A stretch of DNA of 64,000 bases from Micromussa lordhowensis (taxonomy: Eukaryota > Cnidaria > Anthozoa > Scleractinia > Lobophylliidae), in the NCBI GenBank assembly GCA_964020085.1, contig OZ026608.1, forward strand, positions 16,403,979-16,467,978. The letters run 5' to 3'. The notes beneath the pieces were generated by a model that did not search any database, was not told the DNA's origin, and saw only the letters and a list, made by a program, of their open reading frames with translations. Of this stretch, positions 62,001 to 64,000 are shown one piece after another. Both the position numbers and the translations under genes were made by a program. The stretch's first letter is position 1. The number at the start of each line of letters is the position of its first letter.

Positions 62001-64000
62001 TTCCGACAGTCAAGGAAAAACCGTTCTATCGTACAAATGCTGCTGTGGCCAAAACTTTGATTTGTTGCAACGCACAGTTTGTAATGCGGGGTAAAAACGG
62101 TCTGAAATGTAGGGCGTATTTTCATTTTTAGGAAATAACAGACTGCCACGAAGAACTCGATGCCCACCGTGAAATTGTCAACATGATCGACGAGCAAATT
62201 ATTCTGCATGAGTCGTTCCAAAAAGAAGCTCCCCCTCAAAAGAGAGCAATGTGAGTATACATGCAGTTCTGTTGTGTTGTCGCTTATTAGAATAGGCGCG
62301 TGTTGGAATGAATGAACTACATCAAATCGTTATGGAACCAAATTTGGAATTTAGGTTAAGTAAAAGATGTCAAACGTTCATAAAGGTCTTTACCATAGAG
62401 CGAATTTGTTATTTGCCAACTGGGGGTTTTGTATAGTGAAACACTGTGACCCTGGGTTAGCGTTAACCGGCTTTCAAACAACCCGGCCCAGGATTAAAAG
62501 TCAACCAAAGTATTAATTTTTCTTGGATAAAAATGTTTTTCGCTTCCTATTTTTTGTTCAGTTTGAGATTATTTAAATTCAAAAGAGAAGGCCAAACAAT
62601 AGAAACAGAAAACCTCTCCGAAAAGTTGCAAAACTGAAATCAAAATTCTCGCTAACCCTGGGTTAGCTTAATCGGGCTTTGGCCTTCAGGCTTCAGGCCG
62701 AGGGAAGCACTTTGAAGCTCAAGGTCACATTTTTTTTTTCACAAAACGGACCGACCCTGACCCAGAATAACTTTTTCACTTTTGTAATAGTTGTTGACCT
62801 TTTCCACCGGACTGCGCTAAGAATCAATAAGATTGCAGGATTCATCACTGTACCCTCTTGGAAAAAACAACAAAGGGTATTGTTTCCGACGCGTACAAAA
62901 AAACAATTGTTATTGTATAACTGCTCTTTTCATTCTATTTTTTTTCACAGACTTCGCCAGAACTACGAGTTATTAAAGCACAAGAAACAAGAAGCGAAAG
63001 GCTTTCTGATAACCCTTGAAAAAGAAATTGCCAACATGACTGAGAAGACCCGTGTTCTAAACAAGCGCATGAACAGCATCAAGCCAGAGATTATAAAGCT
63101 GCAGAGAAGCAAGCAGCAGTACTATCTGTAAGTATTAATACCCGAACAATGAAAAAGTGAGAGATCCCCGCGCCATCCCTGCGGGGAAGGGGGGCGGGGA
63201 CTGGGAGGCAGGTATGATATGGTGTGGTGGTGAGAGCACTCGCATTTTCAGCAGTAAAAATAGAACTGGTTGTAAAGCTTTAAAAATTTTCCAAACTTCG
63301 CTAATTGATCAAGAAACAGTTAGAATTGAACGCCATCATATCCTATAGTGTCAAGGTTCGATTCAGCTTGGAAGACGATGGGTACTGTTTCACAGATGAT
63401 AACCCGTTTGTGTTTGGTTTTCTGTCTACAGGGTTCTCACAACAGAGAAGAAAATGGAAATAGAGAAAGTGAAGGAAGCAATCGGCGAAGAGTGAGTGTC
63501 TAATAAACCGTTCTCTAGAACTCCCCCTCGCTTGTCCGCCCAAAACATTTCATTGTTTATATTGTTACTTTTGTTGCGGACATGTGTCATCTTGAATACA
63601 GGAAAACAGCCTCCCGGATAAATCGTTGTTAGAAACGCTAGCCGATTTACAACTGAAAGCCTCCTCTTCTCTACTGACTCGACTCCTCCAAAGATCTTGA
63701 GTTCTCCCCTCCCCTACCCTTCCGCCCAACACGCTACAGTCACTGCATGTCTACGAACTTGTTCGGGTCTCGCAGCCAAACCGAAATTTATTTTGACTAT
63801 TTTGTTTTGTTTCTTTGTTCTCCTTACAGAGGAACTGAACGAATTCGGAAGTAAGTATACTACCTTGGCTTGTTGTGCTCCTTACCAGTTAGTTAAATAT
63901 CATTATCATCATCATCATCATTATCATTATCGTTATTATTTTCTCCCTTGTGTTCTCTTTCCTTCCCTTTTCTTTCCCGCCCATAGTTAGTGGAGGAGAA
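23936..64000 (+). CDS. PIK3R: PI3-kinase regulatory subunit, p85 family, with SAM and two C1 domains (3' end outside window)
   Basis: This is the regulatory subunit that binds and stabilises the p110 catalytic subunit of class IA PI3-kinase and recruits it to phosphotyrosine proteins. Exons: 23936-24236, 25539-25601, 27105-27152, 28148-28263, 48939-49154, 49769-49811, 52090-52296, 53241-53420, 54304-54444, 54827-54929, 56573-56668, 58144-58232, 59402-59504, 59931-60026, 60138-60318, 61222-61362, 62132-62250, 62951-63127, 63432-63491, 63830-63850 and 63991 onward. All junctions keep phase; the last two exons are least sure. Domains by residue: SH3 about 3-65, ending [12 protein letters not shown] as in p85; Pro-rich 70-90; C1 106-156; SAM 177-245; C1 268-317; RhoGAP/BH 332-530; nSH2 560-660 ([14 protein letters not shown]); iSH2 coiled coil 662-830 with the conserved KRMNSIKP. 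The start ATG has a strong context (accATGg). The C-terminal SH2 is not in the window. Confidence 0.93.
25268..25466. repeat. Palindromic repeat in p85 intron 1
   Basis: The arms tatcgagttatagaaacact and ttctataactcgatagaaac, extended outward by aaatagaaaacatgt / acatgttttctattt, flank a core with cgcctgcggcttgtgtt. The core resembles that of the 6415 and 16022 elements. A stray end of the same repeat appears just after exon 4 at about 28287-28323. Confidence 0.55.
25539..28263 (+). other. PIK3R: p85 exons 2-4: first C1 domain, including a 48-nt microexon
   Basis: Exon 2 (25539-25601) supplies the first His and Cys (GGH...RPVWCCQ). The microexon (27105-27152) supplies the second Cys, an [13 protein letters not shown] loop and the third Cys. 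Exon 4 (28148-28263) supplies CDLVWHPQC and the last Cys. Joined, the spacing is H-x12-C-x2-C-x13-C-x2-C-x4-H-x2-C-x8-C, which is the C1 zinc-binding pattern except that the last gap is 8 instead of 7. Without the microexon two zinc ligands are lost. An acidic tail (DQDEEEDEY) follows. Lipid binding is uncertain because the loop lacks the usual Gln-Gly. Confidence 0.82.
26128..26172 (+). repeat. Short tandem repeat, 15-bp unit, three copies
   Basis: The unit gtgctcaaaacaa repeats three times with a 15-bp period in p85 intron 2. Confidence 0.7.
28500..30712 (+). repeat. Left terminal inverted arm of the 18.7-kb transposon
   Basis: It is the reverse complement of about 44990-47244. It contains at least six copies of the 11-bp palindrome GTAAA(C/G)TTTAC (28566, 28626, 28645, 29081, 29928, 30160), and the terminal 60 bp contain the inverted pair tttaccc-aaaa-gggtaaa. 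A weaker match continues inward to about 30800. Confidence 0.88.
31382..39125 (-). CDS. Transposon-borne protein with C-terminal Ulp1/SENP-like (C48) protease; one frameshift
   Basis: About 24 exons, read 5' to 3' on the minus strand: 39125-38697 ([10 protein letters not shown]...), 38152-37922, 37836-37795, 37540-37478, 37383-37300, 37216-37103, 36815-36768, 36675-36604, 36501-36451, 36139-36098, 35979-35926, 35838-35789, 35376-35302, 35173-35102, 34954-34904, 34733-34680, 34385-34093, 33901-33737, 33644-33597, 32900-32829, 32660-32610, 32068-31980, 31829-31798, 31752-31721, 31435-31382. A 15-nt exon (31595-31581, ITFNE) may precede the last. The product is about 790 residues: N-terminal region, coiled coil ([29 protein letters not shown]), a run of small phase-0 acidic exons, a [10 protein letters not shown] beta-rich part, then the protease: [25 protein letters not shown] (His), SISLVDPLD (Asp), [10 protein letters not shown] (Cys), [15 protein letters not shown] frameshift in an A-run (see findings) precedes the protease. 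Confidence 0.75.
32168..32244 (+). repeat. (AAAG)n microsatellite
   Basis: About 18 tandem GAAA units, a pure purine tract on the + strand, inside an intron of the protease gene of the transposon. Confidence 0.95.
39126..39759. promoter_or_regulatory. Divergent promoter spacer of the transposon with two iterons
   Basis: This 634-bp spacer separates the two start codons. It contains two copies of the palindrome GTAAAGTTTAC (39558-39568 and 39578-39588), 20 bp apart centre to centre, otherwise seen only in the terminal arms. This suggests that an element-encoded protein binds both its ends and its own promoter. Promoter function is inferred. Confidence 0.6.
39760..44227 (+). CDS. DDE-type transposase candidate of the 18.7-kb element; one frameshift
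   Basis: Fourteen exons join in phase: 39760-39816, 39948-40007, 40226-40285, 40366-40476, 40584-40894, 41260-41372, 41454-41647, 41747-41868, 41998-42127, 42224-42376, 42604-42723, 42852-42902, 43087-43718, 44147-44227; about 731 residues. The N-terminus is acidic, followed by a Cys-rich segment (GCSCKSRKC), a second Cys/His patch ([11 protein letters not shown]) and an RNase H-like core. Core motifs: [10 protein letters not shown], then [26 protein letters not shown] and [16 protein letters not shown], which supply acidic residues in the right order for a DDE/D triad. The GHTHEDIDQ block recalls the DUF7869 group of uncharacterised transposon proteins. The tail is a basic, NLS-like lysine/arginine run. 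The intron after 42127 uses a GC donor (AAG|gcaagt). A one-base frameshift near 43500 breaks the reading before the tail. Confidence 0.75.
44280..44990 (+). repeat. Diverged partial duplicate of the arm's inner part
   Basis: Segments at about 44310-44640 and 44895-44990 repeat, with many differences, the inner part of the right arm itself (for example attaacgttttctcagtgtta at 44390 against attaacgttttccgagtgtt at 44997). They match the inverse of the left arm's inner edge. The older unit sits inside the younger one and lies just after the transposase stop codon. Confidence 0.65.
44990..47244 (-). repeat. Right terminal inverted arm of the 18.7-kb transposon
   Basis: It is the reverse complement of 28500-30712. 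It carries the GTAAA(C/G)TTTAC palindrome at 45556, 45788, 46651, 47089, 47108 and 47168, with one more at 44960 in the older duplicate and a variant near 45360. Confidence 0.88.
47245..48938. other. Rest of p85 intron 4 right of the transposon
   Basis: No exon is recognised. It contains three copies of a 16-bp unit (gaggatggagatgcta) at about 47577-47626, a C-homopolymer near 48145, and AT-rich sequence with local inverted segments around 48590-48880. Confidence 0.5.
48939..49154 (+). other. PIK3R: p85 exon 5: SAM domain
   Basis: A single 216-nt phase-0/phase-0 exon encodes a complete sterile alpha motif: [35 protein letters not shown] and [20 protein letters not shown]. The W-x-x-x-D-V-x-x-W-L start and the five-helix spacing are typical. 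Because the exon has symmetric phases it could have been inserted by exon shuffling. SAM domains usually mediate homo- or hetero-oligomerisation. Confidence 0.88.
50108..50456. mobile_element. MITE with TTAAAGTGGTACTA termini
   Basis: The ends ttttaaagtggtactacgac and tgaccatagtaccactttaa are inverted copies of one another, 349 bp apart. It is a smaller relative of the element at 17276-18113. Confidence 0.65.
50548..50661. repeat. Near-perfect hairpin
   Basis: The arms aggatatgaagaattctgca and tgcagaattcttcatatcct flank an inner inverted pair (aggttatctcgtgttatcc / ggataacaccctccttgacct). Confidence 0.7.
51238..51342. repeat. Palindromic MITE-like hairpin
   Basis: The arms accctgcgagcagagtctcc and ggagactctgctcacagggt surround an inner pair (tcctagacaaat / atttgtctagga). 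The loop is about 12 bp. Confidence 0.7.
51796..51975. mobile_element. pogo/Tigger-like MITE, 180 bp
   Basis: Starts CAGTGAAATCCTGGCTTTGC and ends with the inverse (ggattccactg). It is collinear with the copy at 3985-4161 but more diverged; the right TA duplication is no longer intact. Confidence 0.6.
52090..52296 (+). other. PIK3R: p85 exon 7: second C1 domain
   Basis: One exon encodes a canonical C1 zinc module with exact H-x12-C-x2-C-x13-C-x2-C-x4-H-x2-C-x7-C spacing (HLFKEQN...[20 protein letters not shown], then [10 protein letters not shown]). It also carries the Gln-Gly turn that shapes the ligand pocket in typical C1 domains. It directly precedes the RhoGAP/BH exons, an order also known from chimaerins (SH2-C1-RhoGAP). 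A basic RRRVRVRRE stretch follows. Confidence 0.9.
52590..52660 (+). repeat. Imperfect short tandem repeat (about 8-bp unit, acataacg/acataatg)
   Basis: Variants of 'acgacataa' follow each other irregularly in p85 intron 7. Confidence 0.6.
52945..53215 (+). mobile_element. tRNA-derived SINE, second family
   Basis: The head has an A-box-like GTGGCTGAGTGGTTA and a degenerate B box (agttctgttctga). The body includes agccaactggtctgcctcct and cagctgggatt. A copy in the opposite orientation is at 58325-58500. Confidence 0.6.
54530..54690 (+). repeat. cgacac-type minisatellite
   Basis: About 160 bp of irregular acgacac / acaacac / gcactacacgac variants in p85 intron 9. One strand is strongly A/C-rich. 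Confidence 0.85.
55323..55508. repeat. Hairpin MITE in p85 intron 10
   Basis: The arms gtgacctggcctttaaatgg and ccactcaaaggccaggtcac continue inward through agtgaccttgttttgataca / tgtatcaaaacaaggtcacc, with a loop of about 70 bp. Confidence 0.7.
56741..57908. mobile_element. Harbinger-like non-autonomous element, 1168 bp
   Basis: The termini GGTCCAGTTCAGAAGTCGTG and its inverse (gacgtctgaactgggcc) give TIRs of about 40 bp. TTA lies on both flanks (56738-56740, 57909-57911), the usual 3-bp duplication of PIF/Harbinger elements. No transposase is encoded. A second element is nested at 57471-57865. Confidence 0.6.
57471..57865. mobile_element. 395-bp MITE nested in the Harbinger-like element
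   Basis: It starts GGCAATTGCAGAAACGTGAG and ends with the inverse (cacgtttctgcaattggc). TA lies on both flanks (57469-57470, 57866-57867), as for mariner-like MITEs. A further inner pair (aatggtagctcttcaaat / attttaaggatttg region) is only weakly inverted. Confidence 0.65.
58325..58500 (-). mobile_element. tRNA-derived SINE, inverse copy of the 52945 family
   Basis: Read on the minus strand: agcgtgaccaagtggttagg, then ccgttctgacca, cctgtaaatagcccactgga and ctgcctcccgccagttggga. The order matches 52945-53215. Confidence 0.6.
59402..60318 (+). other. PIK3R: p85 exons 13-15: N-terminal SH2 domain
   Basis: The domain opens with [11 protein letters not shown] and continues through [11 protein letters not shown] (the FLVRDS-type strand with the phosphotyrosine-binding arginine), [38 protein letters not shown] and [15 protein letters not shown]. 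This combination is diagnostic of the p85 nSH2. All key pTyr-pocket residues seem present. Confidence 0.93.
60535..60655. repeat. Palindromic repeat in p85 intron 15
   Basis: The arms taattaacaattattccaca and gaataattgttttata enclose an inverse pair (gttggatatgagttgg / ctcatatccaac). The layout resembles the neighbouring repeat at 60755. Confidence 0.55.
60755..61055. repeat. Second copy of the 14117-14475 repeat
   Basis: A palindromic core (ggaatatcgtctgatactta / taaaatcagacgatattcc) and a tail bounded by attattcaacaaattg / caatttgttgaataat. The tail is nearly identical to that at 14283-14470, apart from a short deletion near gttacctacggatgac, so transposition looks fairly recent. Confidence 0.65.
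61222..63491 (+). other. PIK3R: p85 exons 16-19: inter-SH2 coiled coil
   Basis: These exons encode two long antiparallel helices: [20 protein letters not shown], then [39 protein letters not shown] and [20 protein letters not shown]. This is the p110-binding coiled coil of p85; KRMNSIKP is a strongly conserved block. Exon phases (0, 0-2, 2, 2) fit throughout. Confidence 0.92.
63900..63942 (+). repeat. (CAT)n-type microsatellite
   Basis: A short run of cat/tat triplets (atcatcatcatcatcattatc) lies in the last visible p85 intron. Confidence 0.8.

Noticed and set aside
63830..63850. Reading the exon near 63830 as EELNEFG, like the KKLNEWLGN of vertebrate p85
   Set aside because: That frame needs a splice acceptor one base off the visible cag. 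The phase set by the previous exon gives another short peptide, so the resemblance was not used; this junction remains uncertain.
1..64000. tRNA genes, rRNA genes, CRISPR arrays, bacterial operons or phage genes
   Set aside because: None seen. The tRNA-like sequences are SINE heads with degenerate boxes, and the gene structure is eukaryotic throughout.

Overview
The window looks like invertebrate nuclear DNA, most likely from a cnidarian and probably a stony coral. It is AT-rich, its genes are cut into short exons by GT-AG introns, and the introns and spacers are packed with hairpin MITEs, tRNA-derived SINEs and a large DNA transposon. The genes read as single pre-vertebrate-duplication orthologues. 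The species assignment is inference. All gene models were built by hand by matching splice sites and reading phases; no database search was run.

Layout. (1) 1-294: the 3' end of an unrecognised ORF entering from outside the window. (2) 295-6884: no gene found, several MITE-like hairpins. (3) 6885-15376, + strand: a complete six-exon ankyrin-repeat and SOCS-box (ASB family) gene of 400 codons. (4) 15377-20519: repeats only. (5) 20620-23651, - strand: a complete three-exon COA7 gene (219 codons, Sel1-type repeats with paired cysteines). (6) From 23936 to the right edge, + strand: a gene for a class IA PI3-kinase regulatory subunit (p85 family), head-to-head with COA7 across a 284-bp spacer. Twenty-one exons are visible, about 837 codons. 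Order: SH3, proline-rich segment, C1, SAM, second C1, RhoGAP/BH, N-terminal SH2, inter-SH2 coiled coil. The C-terminal SH2 should lie beyond the window. The C1 and SAM modules are absent from vertebrate p85.

(7) The fourth p85 intron (28264-48938) contains a nested DNA transposon of about 18.7 kb (28500-47244). Its terminal inverted arms are about 2.2 kb and nearly identical. It carries two divergent, intron-rich genes. One is a DDE-type transposase candidate (39760-44227, +). The other encodes a protein with a coiled coil, a string of tiny acidic exons and a C-terminal Ulp1/SENP-like (C48) cysteine protease (31382-39125, -). An 11-bp palindrome, GTAAA(C/G)TTTAC, recurs in both arms and twice in the spacer between the two genes, as if it were a binding site for an element protein. 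Each gene carries one single-base frameshift, so this copy looks young but damaged.

How the parts relate. The three host genes are functionally unrelated: probable ubiquitin-ligase substrate adaptor, respiratory complex IV assembly, and PI3K signalling. COA7 and the p85 gene probably share a bidirectional promoter. The main points of interest are the unusual p85 domain architecture, including a 48-nt microexon needed to complete its first C1 domain, and the long-armed transposon with its palindromic iterons.
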